Source of the DNA: Hyphomicrobium_A sp964620915
Lineage (GTDB): Bacteria; Pseudomonadota; Alphaproteobacteria; Rhizobiales; Hyphomicrobiaceae
Direction of reading: 5' to 3'
DNA length: 44,112 bases
NCBI GenBank assembly: GCA_964620915.1
Contig: CAZUKP010000026.1
Location: 1 to 44,112 of the forward strand
Below the pieces are notes generated by a model. It saw nothing but the letters and a program-made list of their open reading frames with translations, did no database searches and was not told the DNA's origin. This document shows, piece after piece, positions 15,891 through 25,489 of the stretch. Both the position numbers and the translations under genes were made by a program. Numbering within the stretch: the first letter of the stretch is position 1; the number at the start of each line of letters is the position of its first letter.

Positions 15891-17351
15891 CTAGCTCGAT
15901 CTAATCCGCGTTGACCCTGGCGTGAGTTCGGCCTTTTCAAGCGGCCTAGTAATCCCGTCAGGCCGTACCGGTCGCACTCGCGGAGCAGCGGCGCGGCTGC
16001 GAACGCTTTCAAGCGTGTTCAAGAAAGATTTGTACCAAGAAAACGTATCATCGACGCGGATCGATTCGAGCAGAGCTTGGTAGCGCTCTTTTCGTTCTTG
16101 AAGACCCATCTCGAGGCCACGCCTGATCGCGTCGGCCATCTCTTCAACATCGTAGGGATTGACGATAAGTGCTTCCGTTAGCTGCTCGGCCGCGCCTGCG
16201 AACCGAGAAAGAATGAGAACGCCAGGGTCTGCAGGGTCCTGAGCCGCCACGTACTCTTTGGCAACGAGATTCATGCCATCGCGCAATGGCGTAACCAGCC
16301 CGATGCGGGAATAGCGGTATATGTCGACCAGCATCCGGCGCGGCGTCGAGCGGTGGATGTAATGAATTGGGACCCAATCGAGTTCACCGAGGCGACCGTT
16401 GACGGTCCCGGTGAGCTCTTCAAGCTCCTGGCGGATATCCGTGTAGGCCTCGACGTTCTCTCGAGTCGGTGGTGCGATCTGCGAGAGCACGACCTTGCGT
16501 CGATAGTCGGGATACTTCTCAAGGAACCGCGCGAACGCCCGAAACTTTTGAGGGAGACCCTTCGTGTAGTCGAGCCGGTCGATACCGATGATCCGAGTCA
16601 TCGCAGGCGGCTGTTCGCGACTACGTTTCGGCCTCGAAGCAATGAACGAGTCCATGTCAATGCCGACAGGGAAGCTTGACACCATCATGTCGCGCTCGAA
16701 TGCCTTCATCAAACCGTCGGGCCGCCGGCGACCAAACCTTCCCGATTGCAGAAAATGCGTTAGATTGGCGACGTCTGCCTTGGTCTGAAGTCCCACCAGG
16801 TCGTAGGACGCGAGACTTTGAGCTAGCGCCTTGTGCTCGGGGATGGCCATAAACATTTGGGCTGGCGGGAAGGGAATGTGCAGGTAAAAACCAATCGGAT
16901 TCTCGACGCCAAGCTTGCGCAATTCCAGACCGAGCGGGATCAGATGGTAATCGTGAATCCAGATCGTATCGTCTGGCTTCAGCAGCGGACACAATGCCTT
17001 CGCAAAGCGCCGGTTCACATCAAGGTAACGTGTGTAATATCCGGCTTCGAATTGAGCCAGGTCGAGCCGAGAGTGGAAGACCGGCCACAACACGGCGTTT
17101 GAGTACCCGAGATAGTAATCCTTATATTCGCGATTGCTGAGAGAGAGCGTGGCGATTGTTGCCGTGCCTGCTTCTGTAATGTCAGGCGTTGTGCGCTGTT
17201 CCTCTCCCCGCTCCGCCAGTTTGCCGCTCCATCCGAGCCACAATCCATGGCGGGCGCGCAGTACGTCGGCCAGAGCAACCGCAACGCCTCCGGCCTGGGA
17301 AGCCTTCTTGAGGTCGTCGACCCGATTTGAGACGAGGACAATCCGATTCAT
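15891..17351 (-). CDS. otsA: Trehalose-6-phosphate synthase
   Basis: A 486-residue GT20 glycosyltransferase making trehalose 6-phosphate from UDP-glucose and glucose 6-phosphate in the cytoplasm. Visible are the N-terminal VLVSNRV, QAGGVAVAL, the WIHDYHLIPLG motif, GFYLHIPFPP, IGIDRLDYTKGLPQK and TPLRDGMNLVAKEYVA, all diagnostic of OtsA. The last 40 residues are a basic, Pro-rich tail without family meaning. ATG at 17351. It lies 129 bp after the GH15 gene and before otsB. Confidence 0.95.
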   Translation of the reverse strand: MNRIVLVSNRVDDLKKASQAGGVAVALADVLRARHGLWLGWSGKLAERGEEQRTTPDITEAGTATIATLSLSNREYKDYYLGYSNAVLWPVFHSRLDLAQFEAGYYTRYLDVNRRFAKALCPLLKPDDTIWIHDYHLIPLGLELRKLGVENPIGFYLHIPFPPAQMFMAIPEHKALAQSLASYDLVGLQTKADVANLTHFLQSGRFGRRRPDGLMKAFERDMMVSSFPVGIDMDSFIASRPKRSREQPPAMTRIIGIDRLDYTKGLPQKFRAFARFLEKYPDYRRKVVLSQIAPPTRENVEAYTDIRQELEELTGTVNGRLGELDWVPIHYIHRSTPRRMLVDIYRYSRIGLVTPLRDGMNLVAKEYVAAQDPADPGVLILSRFAGAAEQLTEALIVNPYDVEEMADAIRRGLEMGLQERKERYQALLESIRVDDTFSWYKSFLNTLESVRSRAAAPRVRPVRPDGITRPLEKAELTPGSTRIRSS

Positions 17352-17480
17352 AAGTTACCTGAGCGAGCCAAGGATGAAGTCTAGCATCAATTCTTCCATC
17401 GCGGGGGCGGCGCAGCGAATCGCTTATAGGTCAAACGTTTACCGGCAGTTATGTTTCCCTTGATGACAATGTCGTGTGCT

Positions 17481-19292
17481 TCACAGAGGTGACCAGGCCT
17501 CTTCCCAGCTCCGCGATAACTTGGTGCCCGTATTTATGATACCTGCCATGCAATAGGTCTGGGGCAGGTTCCCCCAGAGCGCCCCGGTTTCGGGATGTAT
17601 ATCCTCGCTGAGTATCCCGTAGGAATTGCGGCGCGATAGGATGTCGGCGAAGACTTCCCTACCCTTCTCCTTTTGGCCGATAGCGGCCAGCGCGTCGGCG
17701 TACCAGAACTGGCAGACGAGGAAGGCGGTTTCGGGCATGCCAAAGTCATCCTCGGCAACGTAGCGCATGATGAATCCGTTACGGGACAGCTCTTTTCCAA
17801 TGACGTTACAGGTCTTGACGAAGCGCTCGTCTGTTGCCGGAAGCAGACCAAGCTCGGGAAGAAGGAGCACAGCCGCGTCGAGATCATCGTGGTCGAGTGC
17901 CCCGGCAATCACCTGATATTTTTCGCTCCAGGCGCGTTCAAGAATCTCTTTGCGCAGCTTTTCGGCGTGGCGCGCCCAATAGACCGCTCGTTCACGAAGC
18001 CCTAGGAGTGCCGCAACCTTTGAGAGGCGATCGCAGGCAACCCAGCACATGGTTGCTGAGTGCGTATGAATACGCTGGCGTCCGCGGTACTCCCAGGGGC
18101 CGGCATCAGGCTCCAGATAGAGCCGCCTTGCCAGATGGCCTAAGGGTTCGAGGCGGCGGAAAAGCGTCTCATCTCCCATAGAGGGAAGACGGTGATCAAT
18201 GAACATCTGCGATGCGCCAAGGATCACACTGCCGTAGGCATCGTGCTGCAACTGCTCGGCTGCCTGATTGCCGATGCGCACAGGCCCCATGCCCTGGAAA
18301 CCCGCCAAGTCATCCGCAATGCGCTCTTCGAGAGATTCATTGTGGACGATGCCATACACAGGCCGAAGCGGCCCCTCTCCATCAACCGCCACGCTGGTGA
18401 TATAATTGATATAGTCTTCCATTGTGTGGGTCGCACCGAGCCGGTTCAGCGCCCTGATGACGAAGTAGGCGTCACGAAGCCAGCAGAAGCGATAATCCCA
18501 GTTTCGCTCCGTACCTGGCACCTCGGGGATCGATGTCGTGTGGGCTGCGATGATGGCACCCGTTTCCTCGAAGTGGCACAGCTTCAGTGTGATCGCCGCG
18601 CGGATGGTTTCGGCTTGCCATTCGAAGGGAATGTCCAATTCGCGGACCCAGTCGCGCCAATAGTCTCGTGTGCGTTCCAGAAATTCGCGTGAGAGAGGGT
18701 CGACGCCAGCCTCGAGTGGTTCGTCAGATCCGATTATGAGCGTGACAGGGCGTGTGAGCGCGAACGGTGTTTCGTGGGCGACGTAGGACAAGGGGGCGTC
18801 CGTCGTTAGCCGGAGCACGTTCGCACCACCCGTGAAGCGCATATGATTTGAGCCAATCGCTTGGCACTCACCTGGTTGGCCGTAGTTGAATGTGGGGCGC
18901 AACCTGATGCTGATGCGCGGTAAGCCACGGATGGGCTCGATGCGCCTGATGATCTGCGCGGGATGAAACACGCGCTCATAGCGCATGAAACGGGGCGCGT
19001 AGTCTGAGATTTTGACGACATTTCCGTCACCGTCGTCGATGATGGTTTCGATGATGGCGGTGTTGCGCACGTAGGCCGAGGTCGATTTCGGTTCCCCGTG
19101 GAGGACGACGTCGCAAAATCCCTTCTCTTCGTCGCCAGAGAGTAGACGCGAAAAAACGGGATCTGAATCCAGTCGCGGGAAACACCACCAAACGATACGC
19201 CCGGTCGGCGCCACGAGCGCTGCAATGCGCCCATTGCCGATTGGAGCAAGGTTGAGATCTATCGGCGGTACGGGGTTCTTTTTTTGACCCAT
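17481..19292 (-). CDS. GH15-family glucoamylase/trehalase-type glycoside hydrolase
   Basis: A 603-residue protein with an N-terminal beta-sandwich domain (IGNGRIAALVAPTGRIVWWCFPRLDSDPVF) and an (alpha/alpha)6 barrel. Family marks are GTERNWDYRFCWLRDAYF, QLQHDAYGSVI and, near the C-terminus, LSEDIHPETGALWGNLPQTY, the region of the second catalytic acid. GH15 includes glucoamylases and bacterial trehalases. Its place directly before otsA-otsB suggests trehalose or a related glucoside as substrate, but glucoamylase activity cannot be excluded. No signal peptide is seen, so it is likely cytoplasmic. ATG at 19292; the region upstream contains no gene for 477 bp. Confidence 0.9.
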   Translation of the reverse strand: MGQKKNPVPPIDLNLAPIGNGRIAALVAPTGRIVWWCFPRLDSDPVFSRLLSGDEEKGFCDVVLHGEPKSTSAYVRNTAIIETIIDDGDGNVVKISDYAPRFMRYERVFHPAQIIRRIEPIRGLPRISIRLRPTFNYGQPGECQAIGSNHMRFTGGANVLRLTTDAPLSYVAHETPFALTRPVTLIIGSDEPLEAGVDPLSREFLERTRDYWRDWVRELDIPFEWQAETIRAAITLKLCHFEETGAIIAAHTTSIPEVPGTERNWDYRFCWLRDAYFVIRALNRLGATHTMEDYINYITSVAVDGEGPLRPVYGIVHNESLEERIADDLAGFQGMGPVRIGNQAAEQLQHDAYGSVILGASQMFIDHRLPSMGDETLFRRLEPLGHLARRLYLEPDAGPWEYRGRQRIHTHSATMCWVACDRLSKVAALLGLRERAVYWARHAEKLRKEILERAWSEKYQVIAGALDHDDLDAAVLLLPELGLLPATDERFVKTCNVIGKELSRNGFIMRYVAEDDFGMPETAFLVCQFWYADALAAIGQKEKGREVFADILSRRNSYGILSEDIHPETGALWGNLPQTYCMAGIINTGTKLSRSWEEAWSPL

Positions 19293-19769
19293 TGCGTCTC
19301 TCGAAGGGGGGATGAACCGGTCTATTGAGGATGCCGGCTGCTAAGGCCTGTCGCAGACGGTTGACCTGTTAGACTTGGCACCCCCTCCGCCCTTTAGGGC
19401 GAACGGGGTCTACTGTCCAGGCGGCGAGCTTCGACAATGTTAGGAACTCGGCCTTCGATTGGAGCGGCCGGGGCAAGATGTGCACGCCCAACGCGCACCG
19501 ACAGGCAGGCGGTCGCGCCTGTAGGGGGCTCTTCGCACTGCCGCAATCTGTTTGTGCAGATGGTGGGAGTAGCCCTGGGTATTCGGTAATCGAGGAGATG
19601 AAGCCAACACGGTGACGCGCATGAAACGGGCCGATCGAAGCGCGCCAGCGCGCCACCGCGCCGGCAGCGCCACGAAACGCAAAAACCTAATTCGCGGCGC
19701 CCAAGGTACAGTTAAGCGGAAAAGTGTTTCCACAAAGCAAATGCGCGTACGGTTTTGTTCCAACGCACC
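19293..19769. other. Intergenic region upstream of the trehalose cluster
   Basis: 477 bp without a convincing gene; the open frames on both strands have poor composition. A short hairpin CGCCC-TTTA-GGGCG lies at 19388-19401 without a T tract, about 100 bp upstream of the GH15 start. The region must carry the promoter of the GH15-otsA-otsB genes, but no box is clear to me. Confidence 0.5.
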
Positions 19770-20720
19770 TCAATCGCCGTTTTCTGTCGACTTGCCGGTT
19801 GGCCGCTCCTCTCGCGGCTGCAGCAGCCAACCAATGAAGGGCGATAGTAGTCTGTGCGGCAGTATGCGTAGGGCGAGCGCCAACATCATATTGAGCAGAC
19901 CCGGCACGACGAGGCGGTGACCGAGAACATAGCCACGGTATCCCGCGTTTGCTGCCCCCTCCGGCGACAGAGGAAGAATGAGATAACGATAGAACGCATG
20001 CTCGGCTCCCATGCGTTCGTGAAATGTTGTGTTAACGGGACCCGGTGCCAGGGCCGTGAGGCGAACGCCTTCGCCTGCAATTTCAGCGGCGACCGCCTCT
20101 GTGAGCGAGATGACATAGGCCTTGCTTGCATAATAGACAGCTTGCTGAGGACCGGGCGCCAGTCCGCCGAGAGACGCAAGATTTAGGATTCCGCCACGCC
20201 CCCGTGCCAGCATTCTAGGGAGTACGTGCCGCATGAGGCGCGTTAGCGCCATCACATTGAGGTCGACAAGGCACATCACGTCGTCTTCGCCATGTGTCTC
20301 AAAGCGTCCCGCTAAGCCCATGCCGGCAGAGTTCACCAGTGTGTCGACATAGTATCCCTGCCTAGCTAGCTCTTCATCGAGGCGCTGAGGTGCGTCCGCG
20401 TCAGTGATATCGAGGGGGATCGACACGGCTTTCACGCCAAATTCACGTTCGATTTCAGCCGCCGCATCCTGGAGCGGTCCAGCGTTGCGCGCGACCAGCA
20501 CGATGTCTTCGCCGGCCTTGGCAAACCGCTGGGCCAGCGCGAACCCAATACCGCGCGACCCTCCCGTTACGACGGCTGCAGGCTCAAGGTGTGCAACAGC
20601 CTCCAGTGCGCGAACCGAGGGCTGCGCGCGCCGGGCAATCCAACGATCGAGGAGGCGGCGGTTTAGGGAACGCCTGTTATGCCGTTGCCTCCGGGGTGGG
20701 CGTGACATCTCGTCAGTCAT
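19770..20720 (-). CDS. Short-chain dehydrogenase/reductase
   Basis: A 316-residue classical SDR using NAD(P)H. It shows the Rossmann motif VVTGGSRGIGFALA near residue 50, NSAGMGLAGRFE, the catalytic Ser in LNLASLGG, and the active-site YASKAY. An extra N-terminal part of about 45 residues is strongly basic (many Arg), and the C-terminus contains a hydrophobic stretch (LLNMMLALALRILP), so membrane association is possible. ATG at 20720 with AGGCCGAG upstream. It stands alone, divergent from the RND pump. Substrate unknown. Confidence 0.9.
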   Translation of the reverse strand: MTDEMSRPPRRQRHNRRSLNRRLLDRWIARRAQPSVRALEAVAHLEPAAVVTGGSRGIGFALAQRFAKAGEDIVLVARNAGPLQDAAAEIEREFGVKAVSIPLDITDADAPQRLDEELARQGYYVDTLVNSAGMGLAGRFETHGEDDVMCLVDLNVMALTRLMRHVLPRMLARGRGGILNLASLGGLAPGPQQAVYYASKAYVISLTEAVAAEIAGEGVRLTALAPGPVNTTFHERMGAEHAFYRYLILPLSPEGAANAGYRGYVLGHRLVVPGLLNMMLALALRILPHRLLSPFIGWLLQPREERPTGKSTENGD

Positions 20721-20978
20721 CTCGGCCTAAATTCAAATATTGTTGGATCATGTCGACGTGCGAATGCGATGGGCATCCAGACCACAATTGCAAGGTCTGT
20801 GAAAGCTTTCGTTAAGCATGCTTGCGTTGGCGGCGGACTGTTGGTGCGCCTTAACGGTAACCAAAGCGTTTTACGGACTTAATGACCGCAATTCCTGTTG
20901 GTTCGCCGCTTGCGGCGCGCCGGCGTGCTGGTGCGTGTTTTGGGCCGCGCAAGGTTAGTCGATGCGCGGAAGGTAATA

Positions 20979-23900
20979 ATGGGCATTGTTCGGTTCGCTC
21001 TGAGATTTCCGCACACTTTCTATGTGCTCGCGGCAATGATTGTCTTTCTCGGCGTCACCGCAATTCGCACGATGCCGACCGACATATTTCCCGAGATTGA
21101 TATCCCCGTCGTGTCCGTGATCTGGACCTACACTGGCCTGAGCACGACCGAGATGGAACAGCGTGTCACCACCTATAGCGAATACGCCATCAGCGCCAAC
21201 GTCAGCGGTATCAAGGACATCGAGGCACAGACCCTCAATGGCGTCTCGGTACAGAGAATCTACTTCCACCAAGGCGTGAACATCGACCTTGCGATATCTC
21301 AGATCGTTGCCGCGACGAGCTCCATTCGCGCCCTGATGCCTGTGGGGATAGAGCCACCAATTGTGCTGCAGTTCAACGCCTCAAGCGTCCCCGTCCTGCA
21401 GCTCAGCCTGACTTCGGACACCCTGAACCAAGTAGATCTCTATAACTATGGCATCTACCGGCTGCGCCAGGAACTTGCTCCGGTCCAAGGCGTCACATTT
21501 CCGGCTCCCGATGGGGGGGCGTTCCGGCAGATCATGGTCGATATCGACCCGAAGAAGCTGCAAGCAAAAGGATTGACGCCGGCGGATGTCGTGAAAGCGT
21601 TCAGCGCGCAAAACCTGACGCTGCCGTCGGGTTCGGCAAAGATCGGTCAAAAGCAGTACACCGTGCGCACAAATGCGATGCCGGCGAGCATTGAAGCGCT
21701 CAATGAAATTCCAATCAAATATCAAGACGGCGCAACGGTCTTCGTGCGCGACGTCGGCCAAGTTCGCGACGGATCGGCCGTGCAACAGAATGTCGTGCAC
21801 AAAGACGGCAAGGCAGCAGTCTTGTTGACCGTCATCAAGAAAGGAAACGCATCGACGCTTTCTGTCGTCGATGGTGTTCTCGCCGTCCTACAGGTTGCGC
21901 GCGAAGCTGCGCCGCCGGGTCTTGAGATCAATGAGCTGTTCAATCAGTCGCAGTTCGTCACAGAGGCGATTGCGGATGTTGTTCGCGAAGGCGGCATCGC
22001 TGCTGTCCTTACAGCATTAATGATACTGTTGTTCCTCGGTTCGTGGCGATCGACAATCGTTGTGATGGTCGCGATCCCGCTAGCGATCCTTTCCTCGATC
22101 GTCGGGCTGTACTTCACGGGCAACACGCTCAACATCATGACGCTTGGTGGCCTGGCGCTCGCGGTTGGGATCCTCGTCGACGATTCGACCGTGACAATCG
22201 AGAACACGCACCGCTTATTGGACGAGGAACACTTGCCGCTGCCTGAAGCGACGTTGCAGGGCTCGGCCGGCATTGCCATACCGACCTTGGTCTCAACGCT
22301 AGCCATAAGCTGCGTGTTTACGTCGGTCATCTTCCTCGAGGGTCCAGCAAAGTACCTCTTCACACCGCTCGGTGTCGCCGTCGTATTCGCGATGCTGGCA
22401 TCCTATGTCCTTTCGCGAACGTTGACGCCGATTATGATCGGCATGCTCCTGAAAAAAGAGTGGCGCGGAAGCGCAGACGCAAAGCCGCGGGGATGGTTCG
22501 GACGATTTCATGCAGCGTTCGAGAACGGCTTCGAGCGAATGCGTGCCGGGTACGTGCAATTGCTGAGGGAGCTGCTCGAATATAGGCTTATCATTCCTGT
22601 TGTCGGTGTCTTGCTGCTCGCGCTCGGGGCGGCGTTGTTCATGACCGTAGGTCGCGATTTTTATCCCAGTGTCGATGGCGGTCAGATAAAGCTACATGTC
22701 CGCGCGCCAGCAGGTACGCGCTTGGATGCAACATCCAAGATCTTCCAAGAGGTCGAGAACAAGATTCGCCAAGTCATTCCCGAGCGCGACCTCGACCTCA
22801 TCGTCGACAACATCGGCGTCAATGGAATTTCCTACAATCTCGGCTTTTCGGATGGCTCGACAATTGGCGTGAATGACGGCTTCATCCTAGTTGCCCTGAA
22901 GAAGGGCCACGCACCAACGGCTGACTATGTCAGCAAGCTGCGTCAGGTGTTGCCTGGGGCCTTCCCCAGCGTCATTTTCTACTTCCAGGCCGCCGATATG
23001 GTCACGCAGATCCTCAATTTTGGTTTGCCCGCACAGATCGATGTGCGCACGGTGGGCTATGATCGAGAGACAAACCTGCGGGTTGCGAGGGAACTACGAC
23101 GACGCCTCGCCAAGGTTCCCGGGATTGTAGACGTGCATCTCCAGCAGGAGGTCGATGCGCCCGCACTCTTCGCGACGATTGATCGTACCAAGGCCATGCA
23201 ACTTGGCCTCACGGCGCAGGACGTCGCCAACAACGTCAATATCAGTTTGAGTTCCTCTCAGCAGGTTACGCCGAACTTTTGGACCGATCCAAAGGCGGGG
23301 ATTCCCTATGCTCTTGCGGTCCAAACGCCGCAGTACTGGGTGAGCTCCATGGGCGAACTCGAAAATACACCCATCTCGACCGCCATCTCGCCATCGACCT
23401 CCTATTCGAACAGCGAACCGATCCCCGGCTTGATGAGCAGTGTCGCTGCGATCAAACGCGGCAGCGTACCCACCAACGCCAATCAATCGAACATTCAGCC
23501 CGTTTTCGAGGTCTACGCCAGCATTCAGGGAATTGATCTAGGCACGGCCTCCGACGCGATTTCAGAGATCGTTGCGGATCTGGAAAAGGAGCTGAAGCCA
23601 GGCAATTCCATCGAAGTCACCGGTCAGATCCAGAGTATGGACAATGCATTCGCCGACATCGGAATTGGCCTCATATTCGCGTCGGTGTTCGTCTATCTTC
23701 TGATGGTTGTGAACTACCAAAGTTTCGGGGTGCCGTTCGTAGTGATCATGGCGCTGCCGGCCACGCTCTGCGGCATCCTCGTCATGTTGTTTGTCACGGG
23801 AACGGACATGAGCGTGCCATCGCTCATGGGCGCCATCATGGCCGTCGGTGTCGCGTCTGCAAACTCAATCCTGCTTGTGACGTTTGCACGCGATGAGCAC

Positions 23901-24179
23901 TTGGCAGGCAAGTCGTCCTTTGAGGCTGCGATAAATGCAGGCCATACGCGTATCCGCCCTGTCTTGATGACGGCTTCAGCGATGATCGTCGGCATGATTC
24001 CGATGGCAATCGGTGGTCCCGGCCAGGAGCAGAATGCCGTCTTGGCACGTGCGGTCATCGGCGGGCTCTTGTTCGCAACACCAACAACCTTGCTGATCGT
24101 ACCGTATCTATTCGCGATGATGCGTCGCCGCTACGACGGCGAGCCGGCTCAAGGCGTATTCAAAGAGGGCGCCGTATGA
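20979..24179 (+). CDS. RND efflux permease (second pump)
   Basis: A 1066-residue RND transporter. It starts MGIVRFALRFPHTFYVLAAM and has the family PTDIFPEIDIPVVSVIWTYTGLS, the TM4 proton-relay pair in AVGILVDDSTVTIENTHRLL, and the GxDFYP-like GRDFYPSVDGGQIKLHVRAP at the start of the second half. The Met at 20979 is preceded by GGAAGG, so I reject the longer frame from 20898. The last ATGA overlaps the adaptor gene. Here the adaptor follows the permease, opposite to the first pump. Substrate unknown; the sequence is closer to HAE-type than to heavy-metal pumps by motif. Confidence 0.92.
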   Translation: MGIVRFALRFPHTFYVLAAMIVFLGVTAIRTMPTDIFPEIDIPVVSVIWTYTGLSTTEMEQRVTTYSEYAISANVSGIKDIEAQTLNGVSVQRIYFHQGVNIDLAISQIVAATSSIRALMPVGIEPPIVLQFNASSVPVLQLSLTSDTLNQVDLYNYGIYRLRQELAPVQGVTFPAPDGGAFRQIMVDIDPKKLQAKGLTPADVVKAFSAQNLTLPSGSAKIGQKQYTVRTNAMPASIEALNEIPIKYQDGATVFVRDVGQVRDGSAVQQNVVHKDGKAAVLLTVIKKGNASTLSVVDGVLAVLQVAREAAPPGLEINELFNQSQFVTEAIADVVREGGIAAVLTALMILLFLGSWRSTIVVMVAIPLAILSSIVGLYFTGNTLNIMTLGGLALAVGILVDDSTVTIENTHRLLDEEHLPLPEATLQGSAGIAIPTLVSTLAISCVFTSVIFLEGPAKYLFTPLGVAVVFAMLASYVLSRTLTPIMIGMLLKKEWRGSADAKPRGWFGRFHAAFENGFERMRAGYVQLLRELLEYRLIIPVVGVLLLALGAALFMTVGRDFYPSVDGGQIKLHVRAPAGTRLDATSKIFQEVENKIRQVIPERDLDLIVDNIGVNGISYNLGFSDGSTIGVNDGFILVALKKGHAPTADYVSKLRQVLPGAFPSVIFYFQAADMVTQILNFGLPAQIDVRTVGYDRETNLRVARELRRRLAKVPGIVDVHLQQEVDAPALFATIDRTKAMQLGLTAQDVANNVNISLSSSQQVTPNFWTDPKAGIPYALAVQTPQYWVSSMGELENTPISTAISPSTSYSNSEPIPGLMSSVAAIKRGSVPTNANQSNIQPVFEVYASIQGIDLGTASDAISEIVADLEKELKPGNSIEVTGQIQSMDNAFADIGIGLIFASVFVYLLMVVNYQSFGVPFVVIMALPATLCGILVMLFVTGTDMSVPSLMGAIMAVGVASANSILLVTFARDEHLAGKSSFEAAINAGHTRIRPVLMTASAMIVGMIPMAIGGPGQEQNAVLARAVIGGLLFATPTTLLIVPYLFAMMRRRYDGEPAQGVFKEGAV

Positions 24180-25468
24180 ACAACGTTGTAAAGCTTCCCG
24201 ACAGGGACCCTTCAGAGATCGAATCCGAGGACAGCGGTGAGCATCACGCAGGGCCGCCTGCCGGTGAGCGTTCGCGGTCGTTCTCCCGGCGAGGCCCGTT
24301 TCAGTTAGGACTGATCGTGCTTCTTCTGCTTGGTGGCGGTCTCGTCTACGGCTACTGGCGCAACGAGACGGAGAATGCGCAAGTCTTGTCCAGCGCAGAG
24401 AAGCGTCGGAATTTCGTGCCGACCCTCGAGGTAGCCAAGGTCAAGCCGAGCGATCCAACGATCACTACCACCCTGCCGGCGACCACCTTGGCGTACACCA
24501 CGGCAAACATCTACGCGCGCGTGAGTGGGTACATCCAGCAGCGCAACGTTGATATCGGCGACCGTGTCCAAGAAGGCGATGTGCTGGTTGAAATCTCGGC
24601 GCCCGAGATCGAGCATCAACTTGCTCAGGCCGAGGCCACGCTCGCGCAGACCGAAGCCACTCACAAGCAGCTGATTGCGAACAGAGAGCTTGCAAAAGTC
24701 ACCAAAAGGCGCAACGCGCCGTTGGTCAACAAAGGGTACGTGAGTGCCCTTACTGGCGACACCAATCGGTACAGTCTCGATGCCCAAGAGGCGGATGTGA
24801 AGGCGGCCGAAGCGAACATCGCTGCGCAGAAGGCTGCGGTTGAAGTTGCCCGCCAACAAATGAAATATCAAAAAGTCCTCGCGCCGTTCGATGGCGTCGT
24901 AACCAAGCGCAACGTCAATATTGGTGATCTCGTGCAGGCCGATGCGACAAGCGGCACGTTCCTCTTCACGTTGATGGAAAGCGACGTCATTCGCACGCAA
25001 GTCTACGTCCCGCAGGATCAGGCACTCGGATTGCGCTCTGGCACGCCTGCGTCGGTGCATGTTGCGGAACTGCCCGACCAGACGTTCCCAGGAGCGGTGA
25101 CGAGGATCTCCAATTCCTTGCAACCGGGCACACGGACCTTGCTTGCGGAAATCGACATCGAGAATCCTGAAGGTGTCCTGTCACCTGGCATGTACTGCGA
25201 GGTTGAGCTCAAGATCCCGCGCAAGTCTCCGTCACTTCTCGTGCCCGCCGAGACCATCATATTCAACGAAAACGGAATGCAGGTTGCGGTCGCAAAGGAT
25301 GGAATTGTGCACATCCAGAAGGTCACTGTTGCCCGCGACCTCGGTAAGTACATTGAGGTGCGTGACGGAGTCAAAGCTGGCGACGAGCTGATCCGCAATC
25401 CCCCGGTGACGATCGAGAATGGAGACAAGGTCAAAGTCAAACTGATGAAGCCCGATAACAAGTCTTAG
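24176..25468 (+). CDS. RND efflux periplasmic adaptor (second pump)
   Basis: A 430-residue HlyD/AcrA-type protein. A cytoplasmic N-terminal stretch of about 45 polar residues precedes one membrane helix (FQLGLIVLLLLGGGLVYGYW). Then come the lipoyl half IYARVSGYIQQRNVDIGDRVQEGDVLVEI, a coiled-coil hairpin (HQLAQAEATLAQTEATHKQL), the second lipoyl half (APFDGVVTKRNVNIGDLV) and a barrel ending LSPGMYCEVELKI. Its ATG overlaps the permease stop (24176-24179). The convergent outer-membrane factor ends 21 bp beyond its stop. Confidence 0.92.
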   Translation: MNNVVKLPDRDPSEIESEDSGEHHAGPPAGERSRSFSRRGPFQLGLIVLLLLGGGLVYGYWRNETENAQVLSSAEKRRNFVPTLEVAKVKPSDPTITTTLPATTLAYTTANIYARVSGYIQQRNVDIGDRVQEGDVLVEISAPEIEHQLAQAEATLAQTEATHKQLIANRELAKVTKRRNAPLVNKGYVSALTGDTNRYSLDAQEADVKAAEANIAAQKAAVEVARQQMKYQKVLAPFDGVVTKRNVNIGDLVQADATSGTFLFTLMESDVIRTQVYVPQDQALGLRSGTPASVHVAELPDQTFPGAVTRISNSLQPGTRTLLAEIDIENPEGVLSPGMYCEVELKIPRKSPSLLVPAETIIFNENGMQVAVAKDGIVHIQKVTVARDLGKYIEVRDGVKAGDELIRNPPVTIENGDKVKVKLMKPDNKS

Positions 25469-25489
25469 TTCCGATACTCAGCAAATTCT

